Notes: generated from the letters alone by a model not told the origin. Positions 52,829 through 62,006 are shown, counted from the first letter of the stretch. The stretch is 64,000 nucleotides of DNA from Glycomyces harbinensis (GCF_900101745.1 NZ_FNAD01000003.1:372001-436000), one strand, 5' to 3'. A program made the numbers and translations.

Positions 52829-54100
52829 GTGGCGCTAGAGACGAATGGGCGCACCGCCCCTCCGGGCAACGATCCCCGCACCGCTCCCGCCAACGCGCCC
52901 AAGGGTTTCATCGTCCGCGCAGCCCTGTCGAACTACGGACTGTGGACCGCGCTGCTCACCCCCGGGATCATCACGCTCGCCATCCGCGTCGAGCAGGTCG
53001 CCGGCGCGGACTTCGAGGCCGTCTACGCCGCGGTCCTGTCCGTCGGCGCGACCATCGGCATGTTCGGGAACCCGGTCTGGGGCCGGTTGTCGGACCGCAC
53101 GCGCTCGCGCTTCGGCAGGCGCCGACCGTGGATCGCGCTCGGCGCCGCCGCAGGCGTTGGCGGCGTCGCGGTGGTCGCGTTCGTCCCGCAGGTGTGGGCG
53201 CTGGTCCTCGGCTGGGCAATCGCCCAGGCCGGATTCAACGCAGCGCTCGCCGCGATGATGGCCTCGGTGCCCGATCAAGTCCCGGTGAAGGATCAAGGCC
53301 GTGTCTCCGGCGCGTTCGGCGCGGCCGTCACCGGCGGCATCCTCACCGGATCGATGATCGCCGCGATCACCCAGAACACGACCCTGATGTTCATGGTCCC
53401 GTGCGCCCTCTGCCTCGCGCTGGCCGCGCAGTTTGCGCTCACGTTCAAGGACCCGCAGGTCGACGCGCGCGGAGAGCGGTTCTCGCTCAAGGAGATCGGC
53501 ACGACCTTCGTGTTCAACCCGCGACGGCACCCCGACTTCGGCTGGGCCTGGCTCACGAAGTTCCTGCTCGTCTCCGGATCGCTCGCGCCGATGGCCTACA
53601 TGGTGTACTTCCTCGCCGACCGTCTCGACTTGAGCGCCACCGAGGCCGGCGGCATCGTCGGCCTGCTCTTCACGGCCAGCTACGCCCTGCAGACCGCCGT
53701 CGCCCTCGCCGGAGGCTGGTTCTCGGACCGGATCGGGCGCCGCAAGCCCTTGTTCACCGCCTCCGGGCTCCTGGCCGTGACCGGGCTGCTGCTCATGGCC
53801 TTCGCTCCGAACCTGCCCGCGATCATCACGGCCCAACTCGTGCTCACGGTCGCCGGGGGCCTGTTCGCCGCGGTCGACGGCGCGCTCGTCTTCCAGACGC
53901 TGCCGAATCCCGCGGAGCCCGCGAAGGACCTCGGCATCGCCAACCTCGCCAACGGGCTACCGCAGACGATCCTGCCCATGGTCGCCACGGCGATCCTCGC
54001 TGTCGGCACGGGCTCGAACTACACACTGCTGTTCTGCGTCTCGGCCGTCTTCTCCCTCCTGGGCGCGGCGACCGTGCTGCAAGTCAGGAGCGTCCGATGA
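52829..54100 (+). CDS. Major facilitator superfamily transporter
   Basis: A 423-residue 12-span transporter. The loop 2-3 motif GRLSDRTRSRFGRRRPWI and its C-half repeat GWFSDRIGRRKPL are visible; the pattern resembles sugar/cation symporters of the SLC45/GPH type. A sugar substrate is plausible because of the neighbouring carbohydrate operon, but unproven. The start GTG 52829 follows AGGAG; the frame is open to 52730 and contains the operator there, which argues against an upstream start. Confidence 0.9.
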   Translation: MALETNGRTAPPGNDPRTAPANAPKGFIVRAALSNYGLWTALLTPGIITLAIRVEQVAGADFEAVYAAVLSVGATIGMFGNPVWGRLSDRTRSRFGRRRPWIALGAAAGVGGVAVVAFVPQVWALVLGWAIAQAGFNAALAAMMASVPDQVPVKDQGRVSGAFGAAVTGGILTGSMIAAITQNTTLMFMVPCALCLALAAQFALTFKDPQVDARGERFSLKEIGTTFVFNPRRHPDFGWAWLTKFLLVSGSLAPMAYMVYFLADRLDLSATEAGGIVGLLFTASYALQTAVALAGGWFSDRIGRRKPLFTASGLLAVTGLLLMAFAPNLPAIITAQLVLTVAGGLFAAVDGALVFQTLPNPAEPAKDLGIANLANGLPQTILPMVATAILAVGTGSNYTLLFCVSAVFSLLGAATVLQVRSVR

Positions 54101-54141
54101 GGGCTCGGCTCACGCGCTGGCGTCAGGTCACTGATATTTCG

Positions 54142-54171
54142 TTGACAGGTCTCCGCTCGGGTTCCTACCCT
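54142..54171 (+). promoter_or_regulatory. Strong promoter of the RNHCP leader
   Basis: TTGACA (54142-54147), 18-bp spacer, TACCCT (54166-54171), the best -35 consensus in the window. It predicts a transcript beginning near 54178, giving an untranslated leader of about 270 nt before the first RNHCP gene. Confidence 0.6.
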
Positions 54172-54231
54172 GATCGGGTCCGCATATCGCGGACGGTGAA
54201 CCGGGCCCCGACGCCCTAGAAAGTGGTCTTG

Positions 54232-54273
54232 ATGTCCCCCTATGCGCCGAGCGCGCCTCGCAGCATCGCTTAA
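54232..54273 (+). CDS. Candidate 13-residue leader peptide
   Basis: ATG at 54232 encodes MSPYAPSAPRSIA and a TAA stop, inside the long leader. It has a weak upstream purine tract (GAAAGTGG). It is followed 14 bp later by a stable hairpin, the geometry of ribosome-mediated attenuation. Proline codons make up 3 of 13. Speculative, but it would explain the long leader. Confidence 0.35.
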   Translation: MSPYAPSAPRSIA

Positions 54274-54287
54274 GCGTCCGATGATCT

Positions 54288-54308
54288 CGCCGCACCTCGG
54301 GTGCGGCG
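54288..54308 (+). promoter_or_regulatory. Leader hairpin
   Basis: CGCCGCACC-TCG-GGTGCGGCG, a perfect 9-bp stem with 3-nt loop in the leader of the RNHCP operon. A second small stem (CGCCTC/GAGGCG) lies near 54350-54370. Could be an attenuator. Confidence 0.45.
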
Positions 54309-54448
54309 GCCGGACGACCCGATGCCGATGAATCGCCTCGCTCCGTGACGCCTCGTGCAGAGGCGGCGGACGCGTGCGCCCGTTCGACCGAGACCGCTCG
54401 GCCTGCTCTTGCTGTCAGCGAAGACCATCTCCAGCAAGGAGCCCACGG

Positions 54449-54808
54449 GTGTCCAACACCGACAACACACTCAAGACCAGCATCTTCACCTGCGCTTGGT
54501 GCGGACTCACCACCACCAAGTACATCGCTGAGGGTGCGGTGCGCAACCACTGCCCCTCCTGCATGCACTCCAAGCACGTCACCGACCACGTCGAGGGCGG
54601 GTCGAGCACGTGCGAAGGGCGGATGAGCCCGATCGCCATCGCGGTGCTGCGCACCGGAGACTGGATGCTCATCCACCGCTGCCGGCGCTGCGACGAGCTC
54701 ACCTCGAACCCGGTGTGCGCGGACGACAACCAGCTCATCCTCATGCGCATGGCGGTCCGCCCGCTGGCGCAACCGCCGTTCCCGCTCGAAACCCTCGGCA
54801 GTCTGTAG
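54449..54808 (+). CDS. RNHCP-domain protein
   Basis: A 119-residue protein with the RNHCP domain: FTCAWCGLTT, the name-giving VRNHCPSCMHSKHV, a third cysteine in STCEGRM and a CRRCDELTSN pair, a likely zinc-ribbon arrangement. The function of the family is not established. The GTG at 54449 with AAGGAG upstream is preferred to the longer frame from 54374. It is the first of two tandem paralogues 11 bp apart. Confidence 0.88.
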   Translation: MSNTDNTLKTSIFTCAWCGLTTTKYIAEGAVRNHCPSCMHSKHVTDHVEGGSSTCEGRMSPIAIAVLRTGDWMLIHRCRRCDELTSNPVCADDNQLILMRMAVRPLAQPPFPLETLGSL

Positions 54809-54819
54809 GAGGTGCGGCC

Positions 54820-55242
54820 ATGCCTCGACGCACCCGACCGCGCGGACAGACCGGCCACCGGCGACAGCGGCACAAGGACGTCCTGCACGCCGGAGACGGG
54901 CATCGGGCGAACGGCTTCCGCTGCGTCGGTTGCCGTCTCGACGTCCCTCCGGACGCGCCGGGAACCGCGCACCGCAACCACTGCCCCAACTGCCTGACCA
55001 GTCGGCATGTCGATCGCCGCATCCCCGGCGACCGGGACACCGACTGCCGGGGGCGGATGGAGGCGGTGGCCGTCTCCACCCGGCCCGACGGGGAGTGGAT
55101 GATCGTCCACCAGTGCCTGCACTGCGGCGAGCTCAGCACGAACCGCATCGCGGGCGATGACAACGCCATCGCCTTGATGCGTTTGGCGCTCAAGCCGCTT
55201 CAGGACACCAACAGAGCGAGCCGAACGCTGCTCAACCTCTGA
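54820..55242 (+). CDS. RNHCP-domain protein, tandem paralogue
   Basis: A 140-residue second copy. It carries FRCVGCRLDVP, HRNHCPNCLTSRHVD, DTDCRGRMEAVAV and HQCLHCGELSTNRIAGDDN, so all cysteine positions of the first copy are kept. It adds a 35-residue basic N-terminus (MPRRTRPRGQTGHRRQRHKD) suggestive of RNA or ribosome contact. AGGAGGTG precedes the ATG. A strong terminator follows, so the pair forms an operon. Confidence 0.9.
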   Translation: MPRRTRPRGQTGHRRQRHKDVLHAGDGHRANGFRCVGCRLDVPPDAPGTAHRNHCPNCLTSRHVDRRIPGDRDTDCRGRMEAVAVSTRPDGEWMIVHQCLHCGELSTNRIAGDDNAIALMRLALKPLQDTNRASRTLLNL

Positions 55243-55245
55243 GAG

Positions 55246-55280
55246 CGCAGGGCGCCGGTGCGACACACCGGCGCCCTGCG
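55246..55280 (+). terminator. Terminator of the RNHCP operon
   Basis: A perfect 15-bp stem (CGCAGGGCGCCGGTG with CACCGGCGCCCTGCG) and loop CGACA, 3 bp after the second RNHCP stop. Confidence 0.75.
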
Positions 55281-55282
55281 GT

Positions 55283-55441
55283 TCACGCGTCGGGCCCCGC
55301 CGACGGCATGGCCCATGAGGTGAGCTTCTCGGGGTTGCGGACGGCCCGGATGCGGGTGACGTGGTCGCCTGTGATGTCGAAGGCCGCGACGGTGACGGTG
55401 GTGCCGTCGAGCTGGGCGACCAGGCCGGGGCGGTCAACGCG
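55283..55441 (-). pseudogene. C-terminal fragment of a SigJ-like ECF sigma factor
   Basis: The 52 residues VDRPGLVAQLDGTTVTVAAF to IRAVRNPEKLTSW match the end of the SnoaL-like C-terminal domain of SigJ-type sigma factors (the PGLVA and RNPEKL motifs). Nothing upstream encodes the sigma-2 and sigma-4 regions; the sequence passes directly into the DUF1206 gene region. A truncated remnant left by a deletion. Confidence 0.7.
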
Positions 55442-55509
55442 GGCTGGTGCCGTCGATCGTGGCGCAGGCGGTGCACCGCGTCGGCACGCGCGCTCTCCCA
55501 CCCGGCGGG

Positions 55510-56331
55510 TCAGACCTTTCGGTACTTGGCCTGGAAGAAGCAGTAGACGCCGAAGCACGCGATACCGAGGGTGATCAGGCCGAGGAGCCATGGCCCCCAA
55601 GCCGTCCCGGCCAGCGTCTTGAGAGCGGCGTCGAGGCCGCCGGCCTGTTGCGGGTCGTAGTTGACCGCCGCGGAGACGATCAGGGCGCCGGCGATGCCGT
55701 ACGCGACGCCCTTGCTCGCGTATCCGGCCATGCCGAGCCGCCGCACCGTGCGACGCACCGACGGGCTCATCCGCCCGGTGTTCAGGTGCTTCTGGAACTT
55801 CGTCGTGAGCCCGTAGATCACCAGGCCGACGCCCACGGCGGCGACGACGACTCCGGCCAGGCCGACCAGGAAGCGCCCGCCGTCCGAATCCATCATGGAC
55901 GACGCGGAGGACTGCTGGCTCTGCGACTGCGACGCGTTCGCGCCGCTGACCACCTTGTAGCCGAGGTAGGCGAAGTAGAGGTAGAGGACCGTGCGGCAAC
56001 CGGAGATGACGCGCTCGAACACCGCGGTCCGGTCCTGCGGGCCGCTCACGCCGATCACCGCTTCAAAGGCCTGCCAGACGGCCATCGCGACCATGCCGAT
56101 GATGATGCCGATGACCAGGAGCTCGCCGGTCGGCTGCTGGGAGAGGGTCTTCAAGGCGCCGGACTGGTCGGTCTCGCCGGACGAGTCGCCAAGGGCCACC
56201 TGCAGCGCCAGCCACGCGAACAGAAGGTGGAGGACGCCGTATCCGATGAAGCCGCCACGGGTGAGGAGTTCCAGCGGTTTGCTGTCGGCCGCGCGCGAGG
56301 CGGTGCGGCGGACGTCGGGGGTGGAGGACAT
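55510..56331 (-). CDS. DUF1206 membrane protein
   Basis: A 273-residue integral membrane protein with six spans arranged as three DUF1206 pairs; the repeated RxGFxGYG/AKGVAYGIAG motif is visible (TRGGFIGYGVLHLLFAW, GYASKGVAYGIAGALIV). A Ser/Gln-rich loop (ASQSQSQQSSASSM) lies in the middle. Function unknown. ATG 56331 is chosen over a TTG at 56358; neither has a good ribosome-binding site. Confidence 0.87.
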   Translation of the reverse strand: MSSTPDVRRTASRAADSKPLELLTRGGFIGYGVLHLLFAWLALQVALGDSSGETDQSGALKTLSQQPTGELLVIGIIIGMVAMAVWQAFEAVIGVSGPQDRTAVFERVISGCRTVLYLYFAYLGYKVVSGANASQSQSQQSSASSMMDSDGGRFLVGLAGVVVAAVGVGLVIYGLTTKFQKHLNTGRMSPSVRRTVRRLGMAGYASKGVAYGIAGALIVSAAVNYDPQQAGGLDAALKTLAGTAWGPWLLGLITLGIACFGVYCFFQAKYRKV

Positions 56332-56449
56332 GTCGAGATGGATTGCCGCAGGCGACAAGTCCTAAACGCCGCCCCGGGCGTCAACGCCGCCGGACGGGAG
56401 ACTGACCCCCCGGCCGGCCGGCGTGCCGCTGAAGCTCTTCCGTTGCGGC

Positions 56450-57163
56450 TCAGGCGCTCGCGTTCTTCAGTTGGGGGTAGACCGCTTCGAGCGGGGCGCT
56501 GAGTCCGGCCTTCGCCTGTACGGAGACCTCGTCGGCGAGGACCTCGTACGCGCCCGCCTCGAGCCCGTCGAACACGATCCGCACCAGGTCCGCCGGGTCG
56601 GTCTTCGGGTCATCGGTGTGCGCGGCCATCGCGGTGTCGACGTAGCCGACGTGTACTCCGAGGACTTGCACGCCTTGGGGATCGAGCTCCAGGCGCAGCG
56701 AGTTCGTCGCCGACCACAGTGCGGCCTTGGTGGCGCTGTACACGCCGCCGATCGCGTACCAGCTCAATGCGGAGTGGACGTCGATGATCGCCGGCTCCTC
56801 ATTGGCCGTCAGGACCGGCGCGAAGGCGCGGGTGAGGAACAGCGGGCCGAGGAAGTTGGTCTCGACGTTGGCGCGGATCTCCGCATCGGTATGGGTGAGG
56901 ATGCCCGCGCTGGGGACGCCGATGCCGGCGTTGTTGATCAGCACGGTCACATCGGGGGCGGCCTCGACCGCCGCACGGATGGAGGCGGGATCGGTGACGT
57001 CCAGGGCGAGCGGGACGATGCGCTCGTCGTCCCACACGCGGGGGTTGCGGGCGGTGGCGTACACCTTGCTCGCGCCGCGCGCGAGCGCGTCGTGGACGAA
57101 GTGCGTGCCGATGCCGCCGTTGGCCCCGGTCACGAGGACTACGGCTCCGTTGAGCGCGGTCAT
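56450..57163 (-). CDS. Short-chain dehydrogenase/reductase
   Basis: A 237-residue classical SDR. Cofactor motif TGANGGIG (11-18), NNAGIG, and the catalytic Tyr-x-x-x-Lys in YSATKAA. Substrate unknown. ATG 57163 follows AAAGG; the frame runs to 57331 without support. Divergent from a TetR gene across a perfect palindrome, so it is a TetR-controlled reductase. Confidence 0.92.
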   Translation of the reverse strand: MTALNGAVVLVTGANGGIGTHFVHDALARGASKVYATARNPRVWDDERIVPLALDVTDPASIRAAVEAAPDVTVLINNAGIGVPSAGILTHTDAEIRANVETNFLGPLFLTRAFAPVLTANEEPAIIDVHSALSWYAIGGVYSATKAALWSATNSLRLELDPQGVQVLGVHVGYVDTAMAAHTDDPKTDPADLVRIVFDGLEAGAYEVLADEVSVQAKAGLSAPLEAVYPQLKNASA

Positions 57164-57324
57164 GTTCTTGCCTTTCGGTTGTCGACCCCGCACCGGTCGG
57201 TGCGGGTTGGAACGTGAGCGGCGCGGGCGGCCCGCGCAGGTGGTCGGATCATCGGCGCCGTTCGCTTTCGGGCCGGCGTGGGAGAATGAACCGAGGCACT
57301 TCCGAGCCCACGCTGTAACGACTA

Positions 57325-57340
57325 CACTCACAACTGAGTG
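57325..57340. promoter_or_regulatory. TetR operator
   Basis: CACTCA-CAAC-TGAGTG, a perfect 6-bp inverted repeat in the AT-richer gap, 32 bp upstream of the TetR start and about 160 bp from the divergent SDR start. Confidence 0.6.
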
Positions 57341-57371
57341 CGGTCAGAGTCTATTCCCGAAGGATGCACCT

Positions 57372-57971
57372 ATGTCAGCCGTCACTCCGCCGGTCGGACG
57401 ACGTGAGCGGAACAAGCAGGAGAAGCTCGAGCGCATCACGGCCGCGGCCGGTGCGTTGTTCGCCGAGCGCGGGGTCGACGAGGTCACCACGCAGCAGATC
57501 GCCGACAGGGCCGATATCGGTGCGGGCACGTTGTTCTTGTACGCCAAGAACAAGGGCGAGCTGCTGCTGCTGGTGCAGAACTCGATGTACGCCGATGCGC
57601 TCGCCGAGGGCAGGGCCGCCGCGGAGGCGGTTCCGGAGGCGCTGGGTGCGGTGATGGCGATCGTGGGCCCGGTGGTGGCGTGCAATCGCAAGCAGGTCGA
57701 CAACGGTCGCACGTATCTGCGGGAGATGGTCTTCGGCGATCCGGAGGAGCCCCACCACCGCGAAGCCCTCGCGCTCACCGTGCAGACCGAGGAGGCGATC
57801 GCGGCCGTGCTGCGCCGCGACGAGCGCATGTCCGAGACCGCCGCGACCCTCGCCCGGATCGTCTCCGCGATCATGTTCACCACCATGGCCCCCACGGCCA
57901 ACATCGGACGCAGCGTCGCGGAGCTCCTCGACGACGTCCGCGGGCAGGTCCAGGTCCTTCTGGAGCGCTGA
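57372..57971 (+). CDS. TetR-family transcriptional regulator
   Basis: A 199-residue regulator. Helix-turn-helix at about 18-62 (RITAAAGALFAERGVDEVTTQQIADRADIGAGTLFLYAKNKGELLLL), then a helical ligand domain (VQTEEAIAAVLRRDERMSETAATLARIVSAIMFTT). It likely represses itself and the divergent SDR. Its whole length is also covered, on the other strand, by the open C-terminal extension of the next SDR frame; codon statistics and domain content favour the TetR reading. Confidence 0.9.
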   Translation: MSAVTPPVGRRERNKQEKLERITAAAGALFAERGVDEVTTQQIADRADIGAGTLFLYAKNKGELLLLVQNSMYADALAEGRAAAEAVPEALGAVMAIVGPVVACNRKQVDNGRTYLREMVFGDPEEPHHREALALTVQTEEAIAAVLRRDERMSETAATLARIVSAIMFTTMAPTANIGRSVAELLDDVRGQVQVLLER

Positions 57972-58865
57972 CGCGATCGTCGCCGCGGCCGGACGTTCGG
58001 CCGCACCGCCCGCAGGCCTAACAAGGTGCCCGGCTAACTCGGCCCGGGCCCGCAGCAGTTCGCGAGTGAGCGCGTCCAGGCGCGCGGCGTCGCCGGGATC
58101 GAAGTTCGGATGCGCCAGGCTGATCCGGCGGTCCACCACGAAGGCGCTCAAGGGTTCCGGCGGTGGTTCGTCCATGATCGCGAGGATCGGGACGATCGCC
58201 GCCTCGACCGGTTGCGCGTGCCGCTTCATCTCGGCGATCTGGGCCTCCGCCGCGGCGTCGAACTCGCCCGCGAGCCCGGTGCTCGTGCCGCCGGGGAACT
58301 GAAGCACGTACCGGGTGCGGCGCTCGCGCCCGGCGGCGAAGGCGACGGCGAGGAGGTCGTTCAGCCTGCCGCCCTGCGACATCGCGGTCCAACCGTGGTA
58401 ACCGCGCACGAACTCGAGGTCGTCCCAGTGGACCGTCGGCGGGCCCACGCCGGGCCCGGCGACGTTCATGACGACGGGCTTCTCCGCTCGTTCCATCGGT
58501 TCTGCCAGGCCGTGGCCGAGCAGGAACCGGCTCAGGTAGAAGAGCGCGAAATTCCACTCGAAGCCCTCGGCGGTCACCGCGCGGCGGGAGCGGAAGTACC
58601 TCGCGCACAGCACGAGGGCGTCGATGACGGGATACTCCGCCTTGAGCGCCGCGATGACCCGGCGGTTCTCGGCGACGAGGCTGAGGTCGGCCTGTACGAA
58701 GCGGGCGCGGTCCGCGGCGCCGGCGCTCGCCGCCGCGTCGAGGAAGCGCCGGCCCTTCCGCGGGTCGGGGCCGATGACGACGACCTGCTCGCCGCGGTCG
58801 CGGTAGGCGGTGGCGAGGGCCTGGCCGATGCCGGAGGTGCCTCCGGTGATCACGATGGTCTTCAA
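57375..58865 (-). CDS. Atypical SDR whose frame runs on antisense to TetR
   Basis: Residues 1-285 are an SDR: cofactor motif VITGGTSGIGQALATAY at 4-20. The active site is degenerate: the NAG position reads LCARYF and the expected Tyr-x-x-x-Lys region reads AMSQGGRLND, so catalysis is doubtful. The natural C-terminus should lie near 58020 (LTRELLRARAELAGHL). A stop is present there only in other frames, and the reading frame continues for about 200 residues (HGGEHDRGDDPGEGRGG and similar low-complexity) to 57375, wholly antisense to the TetR gene. The protein probably ended near 58020 before a frameshift. The TTG start at 58865 overlaps the stop of the upstream remnant (TTGA), with AAGGAG upstream. 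Confidence 0.6.
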   Translation of the reverse strand: MKTIVITGGTSGIGQALATAYRDRGEQVVVIGPDPRKGRRFLDAAASAGAADRARFVQADLSLVAENRRVIAALKAEYPVIDALVLCARYFRSRRAVTAEGFEWNFALFYLSRFLLGHGLAEPMERAEKPVVMNVAGPGVGPPTVHWDDLEFVRGYHGWTAMSQGGRLNDLLAVAFAAGRERRTRYVLQFPGGTSTGLAGEFDAAAEAQIAEMKRHAQPVEAAIVPILAIMDEPPPEPLSAFVVDRRISLAHPNFDPGDAARLDALTRELLRARAELAGHLVRPAGGAAERPAAATIASALQKDLDLPADVVEELRDAASDVGRGGHGGEHDRGDDPGEGRGGLGHALVAAQHGRDRLLGLHGEREGFAVVGLLRIAEDHLPQIRATVVDLLAIARHHRAHDRHHRTQRLRNRLRGGPALGERIGVHRVLHQQQQLALVLGVQEQRARTDIGPVGDLLRGDLVDPALGEQRTGRGRDALELLLLVPLTSSDRRSDG

Positions 58866-59047
58866 CGGGTTTCTCCTTGCGCGAGAACGGGACGCATGCG
58901 GTAGGCCACGAGCGGTGCGAGGACGGCGACTCCGGCCATGACCAGGAACGCGTCGGAGTGCGCGGCGCCGTCCTGCCCGGTGGAGCGGATTGGCCGCCTC
59001 CCTGCCGCTCGGCTGCGCAGGGCGGTCGCGGCGGGCGTGACTGCCAT
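58862..59047 (-). pseudogene. Internally deleted MFS transporter remnant
   Basis: The 61 codons join a short N-terminus (MAVTPAATALRSRAAG) to a segment that reads like the last span and tail of a drug-efflux MFS protein (DAFLVMAGVAVLAPLVAYRMRP). The 12-14 spans expected in between are absent. The frame is still intact and still translationally coupled to the SDR gene, suggesting a recent deletion. Controlled by an Rrf2-type site upstream. Confidence 0.6.
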
Positions 59048-59077
59048 GCGTCGCTTCCTCCTTGCGTCATATACCGG

Positions 59078-59095
59078 AACTATGATGGTTACAGT
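59078..59095 (-). promoter_or_regulatory. Rrf2-type operator, copy 1
   Basis: On the minus strand this reads ACTGTAACCATCATAGTT, 31 bp upstream of the MFS remnant. It matches the site upstream of the Rrf2 gene (59618-59635) at 16 of 18 positions. Confidence 0.6.
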
Positions 59096-59100
59096 TTGGT

Positions 59101-59134
59101 GAAAAAGGCGCGGCGGAGGACGGGCCTCCGCCGC
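59101..59134 (-). terminator. Rho-independent terminator of the Rrf2 gene
   Basis: A perfect 10-bp stem (GCGGCGGAGG with CCTCCGCCGC, loop of 5) followed on the minus strand by GCCTTTTTC, a true U-run. Confidence 0.8.
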
Positions 59135-59141
59135 CGGTGGT

Positions 59142-59585
59142 TCAGCGTTGCAGGTCGAGCTCGCGCTCCCGGTCCAGCACCCGCTGGACCAGGTGGGCGA
59201 TCGTGGTCCGGCCGAGCCGCTCCTCCATGGCCTGCTCGGCCTCCCGGAACTCGGTCTCGAGCAGCGCCTGGATGTTGCGCCCGACCTCGCACTCGCGGCT
59301 CGGCGGGTGGGCGTGCCCGGTGAGCACCGGGCCCGTCTCGACGGCGGCGTAGGCGTCGTGGAGCGTGATCGCGCGAGGGGCGCGGGCGAGCGTCCACCCG
59401 CCGCCGCGGCCCTCGGTCGACTCGACCAGGCCCGCGTCGCGAAGGCTCCCGAGGATGCGCCGCACGAGCACCGGATTGCTCTCCAGGCTGTCGGCGATCT
59501 CGGCCGAGGTCAGGGTGCGCTCGCTCCAGCGCGCCAGCATGGTGAGCGCATGGATCGCGACCGCGCTCCTGCTGCTGATGGCCAT
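59142..59585 (-). CDS. Rrf2-family transcriptional regulator
   Basis: A 147-residue winged-helix regulator (ISSRSAVAIHALTMLARWSERTLTSAEIADSLESNPVLVRRILGSLRDAGLVES). The iron-sulfur cysteine cluster of NsrR, IscR and RirA is absent: only one Cys remains (SRECEVG), so this is a cluster-free, YwnA-like member or a single-thiol sensor. ATG 59585; the longer frame to 59780 has no support. The shared ACTGTAACCAT motif suggests it controls itself and the MFS-remnant/SDR unit. Confidence 0.9.
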   Translation of the reverse strand: MAISSRSAVAIHALTMLARWSERTLTSAEIADSLESNPVLVRRILGSLRDAGLVESTEGRGGGWTLARAPRAITLHDAYAAVETGPVLTGHAHPPSRECEVGRNIQALLETEFREAEQAMEERLGRTTIAHLVQRVLDRERELDLQR

Positions 59586-59617
59586 GTCGTCCCTCGCTTC
59601 CGTCGTCCGCCGATTAA

Positions 59618-59640
59618 ACTGTAACCATACTAGTTGCAGT
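59618..59640 (-). promoter_or_regulatory. Rrf2-type operator, copy 2
   Basis: Plus-strand ACTGTAACCATACTAGTT followed by GCAGT. The outer parts ACTGTAAC and GTTGCAGT form an imperfect inverted repeat. It lies 33 bp upstream of the Rrf2 start, a typical autoregulatory position. Confidence 0.62.
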
Positions 59641-59800
59641 AACGCGGATGATCGACCCGGCCCCCGCCGTTCGCGAACGACGGCGGTCCCCGCACCCCAG
59701 AACAGGGAGGGACGCCATCTGAGGGCGTTGATCGCCAAGGGCCGCAACTGTGGCACCCTAGTCGGAGCAGAACGCCCCACTTCCTCCTGAACGAAGCACG

Positions 59801-61183
<1,383 letters not shown>

Positions 61184-61214
61184 GAGAACGACCGTCCGAT
61201 AGGGACGAGCCTGG

Positions 61215-62006
61215 TCACAGGAGCGTCCACAGCTGCTTCTCGTCGCCGGAGTCGCAGTCCTGGACGGCCACGGCGTCACCGGACTCGGCCGACGAGCTCT
61301 TGAGGACGCTCAGGCACAGGTCGCCGCTCGCGGCGGTCAGGAGCTGGTAGGCGTCGCCGACCGGCGCGAGCTCCCAGGTCTGGGCGTCGAGGCCGTCGCA
61401 GCCGTCGAAGCCCACGAGCATGCCGTCCTCGGTGCCGCCGTCGTCGACGGTCATGCACGGCGTCCACTCGTCGAAGGCCATCTCGACCTCGTACCGGTCG
61501 CCGTCCTCGACCCACGTCAGTTCCGGGTCGGTGTCGCCGCACTCGCCCAGCACCATCACGCTGCGGTCGCCGTCCGGCTCCTCGCCCCAGGTCATGCACA
61601 GGCCGCTGGCCTCCTGGCGGGCCCGGTAGACGCCCGTCCCCGGCAGCGCCGAGTCCGGCTCCGCCGCTTCCGATGCCGACTCCTCCGACGACGTCTCGCC
61701 GGACGATTCCCCCTCGGTCGCCGACTCGCTCTCCCGCGCGGGGTCCGTCGACTCGGTCGGCTCGGTCGACGGGCTCGAACCGGAAGCCGAATCGGAGTCG
61801 AAGTCGGCGTGCGCGGCCGAATCGGCGTCGACCGCGGGCGGGTCCTCGGACATCGACGCCCAGACGACGGCGGCGGCGAGGGCGAGGACCACCGCCGCGG
61901 CGGACGCGATGGACTTGCCGTTCAGCAGCTGGTTCTCCGGCGGATCCCAAGGCTCGTCGAGTCGGGCGTCCGCGCTCCGTGACGGCTCGGAGTTCTCAGT
62001 CTCCAC
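61215..62006 (-). CDS. Membrane-anchored RICIN-domain protein
   Basis: A 263-residue protein, GTG 62006 with GAGGAA upstream. A 35-residue cytoplasmic tail is followed by one span (KSIASAAAVVLALAAAVVWASM), then a long Ser/Glu/Asp/Thr linker (about 75-135), and a C-terminal ricin-type beta-trefoil (GLCMTWG..., QTWELAPVGDAYQLLTAASGDLCLSVL..., EKQLWTLL). The trefoil likely binds carbohydrate on the outer surface. It converges with the kinase gene and is divergent from the FHA gene. The longer open frame to 62654 is antisense to the FHA gene and is not used. Confidence 0.85.
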   Translation of the reverse strand: METENSEPSRSADARLDEPWDPPENQLLNGKSIASAAAVVLALAAAVVWASMSEDPPAVDADSAAHADFDSDSASGSSPSTEPTESTDPARESESATEGESSGETSSEESASEAAEPDSALPGTGVYRARQEASGLCMTWGEEPDGDRSVMVLGECGDTDPELTWVEDGDRYEVEMAFDEWTPCMTVDDGGTEDGMLVGFDGCDGLDAQTWELAPVGDAYQLLTAASGDLCLSVLKSSSAESGDAVAVQDCDSGDEKQLWTLL

